Assembly (NCBI GenBank): GCA_043743145.1
Contig: JAYTXC010000037.1
Coordinates: 1 to 5,474 of the forward strand
Source: JANYGA01 sp043743145
GTDB taxonomy: Bacteria; Vulcanimicrobiota; Vulcanimicrobiia; Vulcanimicrobiales; Vulcanimicrobiaceae
Direction of reading: 5' to 3'
DNA length: 5,474 nt
Numbering within the stretch: the stretch's first letter is position 1; each line of letters opens with the position of its first letter. Both the position numbers and the translations under genes were made by a program. Positions 1 to 5,474 of this stretch are shown piece by piece. The notes below the pieces were generated by a model. The model ran no database searches and was not told where the DNA came from. It worked only from the letters and a program-made list of their open reading frames with translations.

Positions 1-67
1 CCCCGGTATATCGCTCAAGCTTACGAACCGGACGCAGATGCAAGCGACGCGTAACCGACGCTCGCGT

Positions 68-1732
68 TTACGTACCGAAGCTCCACTGATAGGCGTTCCA
101 CGTCTCGACGATGCCGTTGGGTCGGAAATGCGCGAGATCGGAGCTGACCGCTTCGATCTGTCGCGGCCACCAGAGATACACGAAAGGTGCGTCGCGCGCG
201 AGGATCTCTTGGACGGCGCCATACGCGCGGCGACGCGTCGGAATATCGTAGTGCGTGAGCGCGGCTTGTTCCGCCGCATCGAGCGCGGGATTGCAATAGC
301 GCGACCAGTTGTATCCACGCGGCGGTCGTTCGCTGCACAGGAGCTGTGTCGAGTCGTCGGGATCGATGCCGGCATACCACGTTTCGAGACTCGCATCGTA
401 CTGGCCGTTCGCGAGAATGCCGTGTTCGGAATATGGTCCGTAGAGCAGCGCGGTCGTATAGCCTTTGAGGACCACGTCGATGCCCACATCGTGCAACATC
501 GATGCGATGACGACACCACGATTACGGTCAGTGATGCTGTCGGTTCGAAAGGCGAGCCCCATCGCGAGGCGTCGACCGTCGCTGACGCCGATGCCGTCCG
601 AACCGATGCGATAGCCCGCAGCCGCGATGAGCGCGCGCGCGCCCGCGAGATCGCGTTTGGTCGTCCCCGCGTGCGGGTTGTAGGCCCACATAAACGAGGG
701 GATATCCTCGGTTGCCGGGACCGTCGTGCCGTAGGTCGTTTCGTCGACGAGTTTGCCTTTATCGATCGCGAGGCCGACGGCGCGGCGTAAACGTGCATCG
801 GAAAAAGGGGCGTGCATGGTGTTGAAGATGATCGAATCGGCACCATTGAAGCGCACGAGCCGCACGTTGTACCCGGCGATCGCGTGGAGTTGCGGGTACG
901 TCTTCGGCGTCGCTTGCAAGAACCAATCGAGTTCGTGCGCGCGCAATTGGTTCACGACCGTATTTTCATCGGGCACGAAATGCGCCACGATCTTCGGGAT
1001 TCGCGGCTTGCCGAGGTAATAGCGCTCGTTTGCGACGTAATCGATTCGCTCGCCACGGACCCAGCGCGCGATGCGGTATGGTCCCGTACCGATCGGTTTG
1101 GAATTAAACGGGATTTTGTTGAGATCGCCGTAGCGCTCTAAGAGATGAGCGGGGACGATCTCGATCGGCGAATCGCTATGGGCGAAGAACGTATGAACGG
1201 CGGGTGCGAAGGGGCCTTTGAGGCGGAAGATCGCGGTGAATGGATTCGGCGTCTCGACGCGCTCGATGCGATCGTACCCGTGACGCGTGGCGGTCGCGGT
1301 TTTTGGATTCATGATCGCACGCCACGAGAACGCAACGTCGCGACTCGTGAAGGGGGCGCCGTCGTGCCAGAGCACGCCGTGCCGAAGATGATAGGTGATC
1401 GATCGACCGTCGCGAGCGATATCGCCATTGGCGGTCGTCGGTACGCGCGCGGCGAGAATGGGCACGTCGTGGCCTTCGGGATCGGTCGCCACGAGCGGCT
1501 CGAGGGCGAGCGAGATCAGCTGCACCTCCACTTGCTGGGTCGCAAGGAGTGGGTTGAGCGTATTGGGCGAGCTCGAAACCGCGATCCGGAGCGTGCGCTG
1601 CGGCATCGAGCTGGGGCGAGCAGCGGTGCCGGTCGCATGCGTGGCCGGGCTGTCCGCGGAGTCGAGATGCGTGCACCCGGAGCCGAGCGCAATCGCTCCG
1701 ATTGCGAGAAGAATCCGAAATCGATTCGCCAT
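68..1732 (-). CDS. Peptide-type ABC transporter substrate-binding lipoprotein (SBP family 5)
   Basis: This 554-residue protein looks like a family 5 extracytoplasmic solute-binding protein (OppA/DppA type), which captures oligopeptides, dipeptides or similar solutes outside the membrane and passes them to an ABC permease. Residues 1-20 form a lipoprotein signal: basic start (MANRFR), hydrophobic stretch, then LGSGC with Cys20 as the predicted lipidated residue. Family hallmarks follow: the 'TLNPLL' opening near 58-63; the segment 113-137 with LWHDG and TSRDVAFSW, which is the usual family signature region; GTGPY at 215-219; a central 'FSDARLRRAVGLAID' segment; 'ARALIAAAGY'; and a C-terminal 'PFVYLWW' stretch. 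The length is normal for the family. No Shine-Dalgarno is visible before the ATG, so translation may be leaderless. No permease or ATPase gene is present within the window, so the transported substrate cannot be named. It is transcribed divergently from the str-side genes. Family assignment is secure; substrate is unknown. Confidence 0.93.
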   Translation of the reverse strand: MANRFRILLAIGAIALGSGCTHLDSADSPATHATGTAARPSSMPQRTLRIAVSSSPNTLNPLLATQQVEVQLISLALEPLVATDPEGHDVPILAARVPTTANGDIARDGRSITYHLRHGVLWHDGAPFTSRDVAFSWRAIMNPKTATATRHGYDRIERVETPNPFTAIFRLKGPFAPAVHTFFAHSDSPIEIVPAHLLERYGDLNKIPFNSKPIGTGPYRIARWVRGERIDYVANERYYLGKPRIPKIVAHFVPDENTVVNQLRAHELDWFLQATPKTYPQLHAIAGYNVRLVRFNGADSIIFNTMHAPFSDARLRRAVGLAIDKGKLVDETTYGTTVPATEDIPSFMWAYNPHAGTTKRDLAGARALIAAAGYRIGSDGIGVSDGRRLAMGLAFRTDSITDRNRGVVIASMLHDVGIDVVLKGYTTALLYGPYSEHGILANGQYDASLETWYAGIDPDDSTQLLCSERPPRGYNWSRYCNPALDAAEQAALTHYDIPTRRRAYGAVQEILARDAPFVYLWWPRQIEAVSSDLAHFRPNGIVETWNAYQWSFGT

Positions 1733-1738
1733 GGCGCG

Positions 1739-1766
1739 TGTATCGCGACGAACGCGTTCGAGTCAT
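1739..1766 (-). promoter_or_regulatory. Candidate leaderless promoter of the substrate-binding lipoprotein gene
   Basis: Read on the minus strand, a -35-like ATGACT (1766-1761) is followed after 16 nt by a -10-like GATACA (1744-1739). The -10 hexamer ends 6 nt before the ATG at 1732, which would place the transcription start on or next to the start codon. This fits the lack of a Shine-Dalgarno. Both hexamers are imperfect matches to the sigma70 consensus (4/6 and 3/6), so this is a weak prediction. Confidence 0.3.
1749..1760. repeat. Perfect 12-bp palindrome CGAACGCGTTCG, possible operator
   Basis: The sequence CGAACGCGTTCG is its own reverse complement over all 12 bases. It lies in the divergent intergenic region, 17 nt upstream of the lipoprotein start, and falls within the spacer of the candidate promoter for that gene. 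A dimeric repressor or activator could bind here. A palindrome rich in CG dinucleotides can also arise by chance in high-GC DNA, so the functional reading is an inference. Confidence 0.35.
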
Positions 1767-1852
1767 TCAGGACAGTGACACGATGCTGGCACACCGGCTC
1801 CGTATCGTTGGGGCATCGGAGCGCGACGTGCGCCCGCATTTCCATCAAGAAC

Positions 1853-1858
1853 GAGGTG
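1853..1858 (+). promoter_or_regulatory. Shine-Dalgarno of the small hypothetical gene
   Basis: GAGGTG lies 4 nt before the ATG at 1863 and matches six consecutive bases of the anti-Shine-Dalgarno complement (GGAGGTG). It is among the best ribosome binding sites in the window and is the main support for the short downstream reading frame. Confidence 0.6.
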
Positions 1859-1862
1859 CTCC

Positions 1863-2054
1863 ATGTCGATCGAGTCCGTTCCCGACCCCCGCGATCGTGC
1901 CGCTCGCGACGCGGCGCGTGACGTTTCAGACGATCTCGCCGAGATACGTTACAGCCTTACGGCTCTCGGCGAAGCGCTCGTCACCGACCGCATTCGCACG
2001 CGTTTTCGTGGCTTCGGCCCCTGTCCCGTCGCGAAGATCAAGGTCGCTGGCTAG
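1863..2054 (+). CDS. Small hypothetical protein, 63 residues
   Basis: I do not recognise this protein. It begins with an acidic and arginine-rich segment (PDPRDRAARDAARDVSDD, residues 7-24) likely to be helical. A more hydrophobic helix-like stretch follows (LAEIRYSLTALGEALV, 25-40), then a basic, glycine/proline-containing tail with one cysteine (RIRTRFRGFGPCPVAKIKVAG, 43-63). There is no signal peptide, membrane segment or recognisable catalytic motif. The ATG start is chosen because of the strong GAGGTG ribosome binding site 4 nt upstream. It lies 130 nt from the divergent lipoprotein gene and 146 nt upstream of rpsL on the same strand. The candidate rpsL promoter lies after its stop codon, so it is probably a separate transcription unit or reads through into the str operon. 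A longer overlapping frame (1702-2097) exists, but its composition is that of a shadow frame. Existence is moderately likely; function is unknown. Confidence 0.6.
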   Translation: MSIESVPDPRDRAARDAARDVSDDLAEIRYSLTALGEALVTDRIRTRFRGFGPCPVAKIKVAG

Positions 2055-2093
2055 ACACGAGTCGGCCGGCCCCGTGCACCGGCGCCCGCCACG

Positions 2094-2121
2094 TTGACGC
2101 ACGAGACCCCGGCGTGATAAG
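2094..2121 (+). promoter_or_regulatory. Candidate sigma70-type promoter of the str operon (rpsL)
   Basis: TTGACG at 2094-2099 matches the -35 consensus at five of six positions. After a 16-nt spacer comes GATAAG (2116-2121), which matches the ATAA core (positions 2-5) of the -10 consensus. A start around 2128 would give an rpsL leader of roughly 70 nt. The leader contains a small hairpin (CCCAC 2137-2141 with GTGGG 2145-2149). It is the best promoter-like pair in the window and sits where a str operon promoter is expected. Confidence 0.5.
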
Positions 2122-2191
2122 CTCCGGTGGTTCCGGCCCACGGCGTGGGGCGGAGTTTGTGCGCGTTCCGTTCGTGGAGCGCCCGTCACTT

Positions 2192-2197
2192 GGAGAG
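2192..2197 (+). promoter_or_regulatory. Shine-Dalgarno deciding the rpsL start
   Basis: GGAGAG precedes the GTG at 2201, with the GGAG core ending 5 nt before it. Together with the S12-like N-terminus encoded from that codon, it sets the start at 2201 rather than at the upstream in-frame GTG at 2114, which overlaps the predicted -10 element. Confidence 0.7.
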
Positions 2198-2200
2198 TCC

Positions 2201-2641
2201 GTGCCGACTATCAGCCAACTCGTCCGTCATGGACGCGCGAAGATCGAGAAAAAGGTCAAGGCCCCGGCTTTGCGTGTCGCGCAGACCGGACCGAAGCCGG
2301 GTCACCCCGATCTTCCCTTACGCACGTTCGAAGTTCGCGGAAATCCATTCCGTCGTGGCGTGTGCACCCAAGTGAAGACGATCACCCCGAAAAAGCCGAA
2401 TTCGGCGCTCCGTAAAGTCGCGCGCGTGCGCCTGACCAACGGCGAAGAAGTCACGGCGTATATCCCGGGCGTGGGTCACAACCTCCAAGAGCACTCCGTC
2501 GTTCTGATCCGAGGCGGCCGCGTCAAAGATCTCCCGGGCATCCGTTACCACATCATCCGCGGCACGCTCGATACGTCGGGCGTCGCGAACCGCAAGCAAG
2601 CTCGTTCGAAGTACGGAGCCAAGCGCTCCGGCAAGAAATAG
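2201..2641 (+). CDS. rpsL: 30S ribosomal protein S12
   Basis: S12 sits at the decoding centre of the 30S subunit and controls accuracy of codon recognition. The GTG start gives 146 residues beginning MPTISQLVRHGR, the family N-terminus. Conserved blocks are RGVCT (52-56), TPKKPNSALRK (62-72), the GHNLQEHSVVLIRGGRVKDLPG block (92-113), and the ARSKYGAKR tail (134-142). Lys64 and Lys109 correspond by my alignment to E. coli Lys43 and Lys88, the classical streptomycin-resistance positions; both are the wild-type lysine. Asp110 is the residue that RimO methylthiolates in bacteria that have RimO. Compared with E. coli S12 (124 residues) there is a 21-residue insertion between Leu24 and Arg52, about 8 residues longer than the one in Bacillus subtilis as I recall it, and the usual PQK before RGVC is replaced by PFR. 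It is the first gene of the str operon; its stop is 8 nt before rpsG. Confidence 0.98.
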   Translation: MPTISQLVRHGRAKIEKKVKAPALRVAQTGPKPGHPDLPLRTFEVRGNPFRRGVCTQVKTITPKKPNSALRKVARVRLTNGEEVTAYIPGVGHNLQEHSVVLIRGGRVKDLPGIRYHIIRGTLDTSGVANRKQARSKYGAKRSGKK

Positions 2642-2643
2642 GA
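2640..2643 (+). promoter_or_regulatory. rpsG Shine-Dalgarno overlapping the rpsL stop codon
   Basis: AGGA at 2640-2643 shares its first two bases with the rpsL TAG stop and ends 6 nt before the rpsG ATG. A ribosome finishing rpsL would cover this site, so translation of the two genes is likely coupled. Confidence 0.6.
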
Positions 2644-2649
2644 TAACGC

Positions 2650-3120
2650 ATGCCACGTAAGGGTGCCGTTCCCAAACGGCCGATTCTCCCCGATCCGCGC
2701 TTCAACTCCAAAGTGCTGTCGCGCTTTATCAATAAGGTCATGCTCGCCGGGAAGAAATCGACCGCCGAGAAGATTACGTATGCCGCACTCGAGATGGTCG
2801 GCGAAAAGCTCGGCCGCGATCCGATGGACGTCTTCACGCAGGCGCTCGGCAACGCGATGCCGCTCGTCGAAGTGCGTCCCCGCCGCGTCGGCGGCGCCAC
2901 CTACCAGGTCCCGATGGAAGTTCGGCCGGATCGTCGTCAGGCGATGGCGATGCGTTGGCTGATCCAGTACGCGCGTAAACGCCCCGGTCATTCGATGGAA
3001 GAGCGTCTCGCAAACGAGATCATGGATGCCGCGAACAACGTCGGCAACTCGGTCAAAAAGCGCGAAGACACGCACAAGATGGCCGAAGCCAACAAAGCTT
3101 TCGCCCACTACCGCTGGTAA
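2650..3120 (+). CDS. rpsG: 30S ribosomal protein S7
   Basis: S7 is a primary 16S rRNA-binding protein that starts assembly of the 30S head and lies near the E and P sites. The 156-residue product has the usual bacterial length. It starts MPRKGAVPKRPILPDPRFNS, and residues 71-96 contain the family signature (PLVEVRPRRVGGATYQVP, then EVRPDRR). It ends with the typical helix and the AFAHYRW terminus. It follows rpsL after 8 nt and precedes fusA by 6 nt. In E. coli, S7 represses its own operon by binding the long rpsL-rpsG spacer. That spacer is too short here for the same site, so any autoregulation must work differently. The protein looks intact. Confidence 0.98.
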   Translation: MPRKGAVPKRPILPDPRFNSKVLSRFINKVMLAGKKSTAEKITYAALEMVGEKLGRDPMDVFTQALGNAMPLVEVRPRRVGGATYQVPMEVRPDRRQAMAMRWLIQYARKRPGHSMEERLANEIMDAANNVGNSVKKREDTHKMAEANKAFAHYRW

Positions 3121-3126
3121 GCTGAG

Positions 3127-5217
3127 ATGGCATTAGTCGCACGCGAATACCCCCTCGACAAGACGCGCAATATTGGTATTGCCGCGCATATCGACGCGGG
3201 TAAAACCACCGCAACCGAACGGATCCTCTACTACACCGGCCGGACACATAAAATCGGCGAAGTCCACGATGGCGCAGCCACGATGGACTGGATGGTTCAG
3301 GAGCAGGAACGCGGCATCACGATTACGTCTGCCGCAACCGCCTGCACATGGCGCGACACCCGTATTAATATCATCGACACGCCTGGCCACGTGGACTTCA
3401 CCGTCGAAGTCGAACGTAGCCTTCGCGTGCTCGATGGCCTTGTCGCGCTCTTTGACTCGGTCGCCGCCGTGCAGCCGCAATCTGAGACCGTCTGGCGTCA
3501 GGCGAATAAATATAAAGTCCCGCGCATCATCTTCGTCAACAAGATGGATCGCATGGGCGCGAACTTTTTCAATTGCGTCGACAAGATCCGCGAGCGCCTT
3601 GGCGCGCGTGCCGTGCCGATCCAAATACCGATCGGCGCGGAAGCTGATTTCCTCGGCGTCGTCGATCTCTTTTCGATGAAGAAGATCATCTATACCGACG
3701 ACCTCGGTTCGGTGATGGATTCCGGTCAAGAACTCGACGGCGAGCTGCTCGAAGTCGCGAAGAAGTGGCGCGGCGAGCTCATCGAAGCAATCGCGGAACA
3801 AGACGATGCCCTGCTCGAGATGTATTTCGCGGGCGAAGAGATTCCGGTCGAGCGTCTCAAGCTCGCACTCCGCAAAGCGACGATTAAGGGCGACGTGCTC
3901 CCGATGCTCTGCGGCTCGGCGTTTAAGAACAAGGGCGTCCAGCCGTTGCTCGATGCTGTTGTAGAGTTTCTTCCGTCGCCGATCGAAGCGAAGACGATCA
4001 TCGGCATCGATCCCAAGACGGATCTTCCGATTCAACGCGTTGCCGACGACGATCAACCGTTCTCCGCACTCGCGTTCAAAATCGCGACCGATCCGTACGG
4101 AAATCTTACGTATTTCCGCGTCTATTCGGGCACGCTCGAAAAAGGTTCGTACGTCTACAATGCACGTTCGGGCCGCAAGGAGCGCATCGGTCGCATCCTG
4201 CGCATGCACGCGAATTCGCGCGAAGATATCAATTCCATCGGCGCGGGCGATATCGCGGCAGCCGTCGGCCTGAGCGACACGCGTACGGGCGACACCCTGT
4301 GCGACGAGAAGCAGCCCATCATCCTCGAGAATATCGTGTTCCCCGAACCCGTGATCTCGCAGGCGATCGAGCCGAAAACGAAGGCCGACCAAGATAAGCT
4401 CGGCACGGCGCTTTCGCGTCTCGCGCAGGAAGATCCGACGTTCCGCATGCGCACCGACGAAGAGACGCAGCAAACGATCATCGCCGGCATGGGCGAACTC
4501 CATCTCGAAATCATCTTGGATCGCCTCAAGCGCGAGTTCAAGGTCGAAGCCAACGTCGGCAAACCGCAGGTCGCGTACAAAGAAGCGATCACCAAGACCG
4601 TCGAAAAGCAGGGCAAATTCGTCCGGCAGACCGGTGGTAAGGGTCAATACGGCGATGTATGGCTCCGCCTCGAACCCGGCGAGCCGAACTCCGGGATGGT
4701 CTTCACGTGGGCCGTCGTCGGCGGTACGATCCCCAAAGAATACTCGAAGGCGATTCAGGAAGGTATCCGCGAAGCGTCTGAAAACGGCGTGCTCGCGGGT
4801 TACCCCGTCCTCGATTTCAAAGCAACGATCTTCGACGGCAGTTATCACGATGTCGACTCTTCGGAAATGGCTTTTAAGATCGCGGGCTCGATGGCGTTCA
4901 AAGAAGCGAATCGCGCGGCCGGTCCGATCTTGCTCGAGCCGATCATGAAAGTCGAAGTCACGACGCCCAAAGACTACCTCGGCGCGATCAACGGGGATCT
5001 CAATAAGCGTCGTGGTCTGATTCAGTCGAGTGAAGAAGTCACCGGCGGCGCATCGACGATTACGGCCAATGTTCCGCTCTCGGAGATGTTCGGGTACGCG
5101 ACCGACATGCGATCCGCAACGCAAGGGCGTGCGACCTATACGATGGAGTTCTCGCACTACGAGAAAGCGCCGAAGTCTGTCGAAGAAGAGATTATCGCCA
5201 AGAATAAGGGCAAATAG
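3127..5217 (+). CDS. fusA: Elongation factor G
   Basis: EF-G is the GTPase that drives tRNA-mRNA translocation on the ribosome and, with ribosome recycling factor, subunit splitting. All G motifs are visible: AHIDAGKT at 20-27 (P-loop), RGIT at 62-65 (switch I), DTPGH at 84-88 with the catalytic-type His88, NKMD at 138-141 and GSAFKN at 263-268. The rest follows the standard order: G' insert, beta-barrel domain II (about 290-400), domain III (about 410-480), domain IV with GGKGQYGDV at 503-511 and the tip loop around His574 (matching Thermus His573), and domain V to the C-terminus. At 696 residues it is full length for a canonical EF-G. The ATG lies 6 nt after the rpsG stop and has no clear Shine-Dalgarno, so initiation probably depends on translational coupling to rpsG. 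No sign of truncation or frameshift. Confidence 0.98.
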   Translation: MALVAREYPLDKTRNIGIAAHIDAGKTTATERILYYTGRTHKIGEVHDGAATMDWMVQEQERGITITSAATACTWRDTRINIIDTPGHVDFTVEVERSLRVLDGLVALFDSVAAVQPQSETVWRQANKYKVPRIIFVNKMDRMGANFFNCVDKIRERLGARAVPIQIPIGAEADFLGVVDLFSMKKIIYTDDLGSVMDSGQELDGELLEVAKKWRGELIEAIAEQDDALLEMYFAGEEIPVERLKLALRKATIKGDVLPMLCGSAFKNKGVQPLLDAVVEFLPSPIEAKTIIGIDPKTDLPIQRVADDDQPFSALAFKIATDPYGNLTYFRVYSGTLEKGSYVYNARSGRKERIGRILRMHANSREDINSIGAGDIAAAVGLSDTRTGDTLCDEKQPIILENIVFPEPVISQAIEPKTKADQDKLGTALSRLAQEDPTFRMRTDEETQQTIIAGMGELHLEIILDRLKREFKVEANVGKPQVAYKEAITKTVEKQGKFVRQTGGKGQYGDVWLRLEPGEPNSGMVFTWAVVGGTIPKEYSKAIQEGIREASENGVLAGYPVLDFKATIFDGSYHDVDSSEMAFKIAGSMAFKEANRAAGPILLEPIMKVEVTTPKDYLGAINGDLNKRRGLIQSSEEVTGGASTITANVPLSEMFGYATDMRSATQGRATYTMEFSHYEKAPKSVEEEIIAKNKGK

Positions 5218-5280
5218 CCCCGAGGTTCGGCCCGCCGCAGGGCACACCAGTTCCATTACGACTGAACAATAATCACACTA

Positions 5281-5335
5281 CCCGATGCCCGACCCGTGGA
5301 GATGAGCCGCGAGCGCGGCGAAGGGGGGCATCGGG
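5281..5335 (+). promoter_or_regulatory. tuf leader hairpin, candidate antiterminator
   Basis: CCCGATGCCC at 5281-5290 is perfectly complementary to GGGCATCGGG at 5326-5335, giving a 10-bp stem. The helix can continue past a 2-nt bulge with CCC 5293-5295 against GGG 5323-5325. Inside it sits a second hairpin, GCCGC 5306-5310 with GCGGC 5315-5319 around a GAGC loop. Its 3' arm shares bases 5330-5335 with the terminator-like hairpin downstream, so the two cannot form together. This is the geometry of an antiterminator. No ligand or protein is indicated by the sequence. Confidence 0.55.
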
Positions 5336-5356
5336 GGGTTAACCGCCCCGATTTTT
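5330..5356 (+). terminator. Terminator-like hairpin directly upstream of tuf
   Basis: ATCGGGG at 5330-5336 pairs perfectly with CCCCGAT at 5346-5352. GG 5337-5338 can add two pairs with CC 5343-5344 around a TTAA loop, leaving G5345 bulged. TTTT follows at 5353-5356 (a run of five T counting the last stem base). This fits an intrinsic terminator, though the short U run suggests partial rather than complete termination. It ends 13 nt before the tuf ATG and touches the tuf ribosome binding region. A full stop here would leave tuf without an evident promoter, so a read-through attenuator is more likely. Confidence 0.55.
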
Positions 5357-5363
5357 AAGAAAG
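5356..5363 (+). promoter_or_regulatory. Weak tuf ribosome binding site adjoining the terminator tail
   Basis: TAAGAAAG matches the consensus TAAGGAGG at six of eight positions and ends 6 nt before the tuf ATG. Its first base is the last U of the terminator-like tail, so hairpin folding could also influence ribosome access. The match is poor for such a highly expressed gene. Confidence 0.4.
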
Positions 5364-5369
5364 ATTAGC

Positions 5370-5474
5370 ATGGCGAAGGCAAAATTCGATCGCAGCAAAC
5401 CGCACGTTAACATCGGCACGACGGGTCACGTCGACCACGGCAAAACGACGCTCACCGCGGCGATCATCAATTGC
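5370..5474 (+). CDS. tuf: Elongation factor Tu (N-terminal part, cut by window edge)
   Basis: EF-Tu carries aminoacyl-tRNA to the ribosomal A site as a GTP complex. Only the first 35 residues are present. They begin MAKAKFDRSKPHVNIG, the usual EF-Tu start, and include the P-loop GHVDHGKT at 19-26 followed by TLTAAI. The frame is open to the window end, so this is a partial gene rather than a truncated one as far as can be seen. It follows fusA by 152 nt, much further than the other str genes are from each other, and that gap contains the candidate attenuator. The position after fusA is the standard str operon order. Confidence 0.96.
   Translation, partial: MAKAKFDRSKPHVNIGTTGHVDHGKTTLTAAIINC

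Noticed and set aside
43..62. Imperfect inverted repeat after the lipoprotein stop, considered as its terminator
   Set aside because: Only four outer pairs plus two inner pairs with mismatches, and no T run on the transcribed side.
38..790. A 250-codon + strand frame opposite the lipoprotein gene, and a similar 258-codon frame at 1145-1921
   Set aside because: Both are antisense shadows of a well-supported SBP family gene, have Arg-rich compositions and resemble no known protein.
1787..1801. TGGCAC sequence resembling a sigma54 -24 element
   Set aside because: The matching -12 TTGC element is missing at the required spacing.
1702..2097. A 131-codon frame overlapping the 63-residue small gene
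   Set aside because: It starts inside the divergent lipoprotein gene, lacks a good ribosome binding site, has shadow-frame composition and overlaps a better supported small frame.
2137..2149. CCCAC/GTGGG hairpin in the rpsL leader, considered as a regulatory element
   Set aside because: Five pairs with a 3-nt loop and no competing structure or U run; expected often in GC-rich DNA. Noted under the promoter entry only.
2114..2200. Upstream in-frame GTG extension of rpsL
   Set aside because: The extra 29 residues have no counterpart in S12, the codon overlaps the predicted -10 element, and the GTG at 2201 has a proper Shine-Dalgarno and the family N-terminus.
5230..5243. GCCC/GGGC hairpin just after fusA, considered as a fusA terminator
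   Set aside because: Only four pairs and no following T run.
3133..5256. A 707-codon open frame on the minus strand opposite fusA
   Set aside because: It mirrors the codon structure of fusA, a common effect in high-GC genes, and its translation is a low-complexity Arg/Asp/Leu-rich chain with no recognisable domain.

Overview
The window is ordinary bacterial chromosome of fairly high G+C content (about 60% by eye). Its right two thirds is the start of a classical str operon: rpsL (ribosomal protein S12), rpsG (S7), fusA (elongation factor G) and the first 35 codons of tuf (EF-Tu), all on the + strand. The left third holds a minus-strand gene for an oligopeptide/dipeptide-type ABC transporter substrate-binding lipoprotein. 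Between them is a small + strand gene of unknown function. The phylum cannot be fixed from this sequence. S12 carries a long N-terminal insertion unlike proteobacterial S12, and together with the codon style this suggests a deep-branching high-GC lineage. Eremiobacterota/Vulcanimicrobiota is one possibility, but that is only a guess.

Layout: 1-67 is the region downstream of the transporter gene, with no convincing terminator. 68-1732 (-) is the substrate-binding lipoprotein. 1733-1862 is a divergent intergenic region with a perfect 12-bp palindrome (1749-1760) inside a candidate leaderless promoter for the lipoprotein gene. 1863-2054 (+) is a 63-residue hypothetical protein with a good Shine-Dalgarno. 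2055-2200 holds a candidate rpsL promoter and a leader of about 70 nt. 2201-2641 rpsL, 2650-3120 rpsG and 3127-5217 fusA are packed with 8- and 6-nt gaps. 5218-5369 is a structured 152-nt leader, and 5370 onward is tuf, cut by the window edge.

The str genes supply translation: S12 and S7 are 30S subunit proteins (decoding site and head), EF-G drives translocation, and EF-Tu delivers aminoacyl-tRNA. The tight spacing implies co-transcription and translational coupling from rpsL through fusA. The fusA-tuf gap is different. It contains two mutually exclusive RNA hairpins, the second followed by a short U run that ends 13 nt before the tuf start. This looks like an attenuator or partial terminator that could set tuf expression apart from the upstream genes. 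It is the most interesting signal in the window. I found no mobile element, CRISPR array, tRNA, rRNA or defence-type system.
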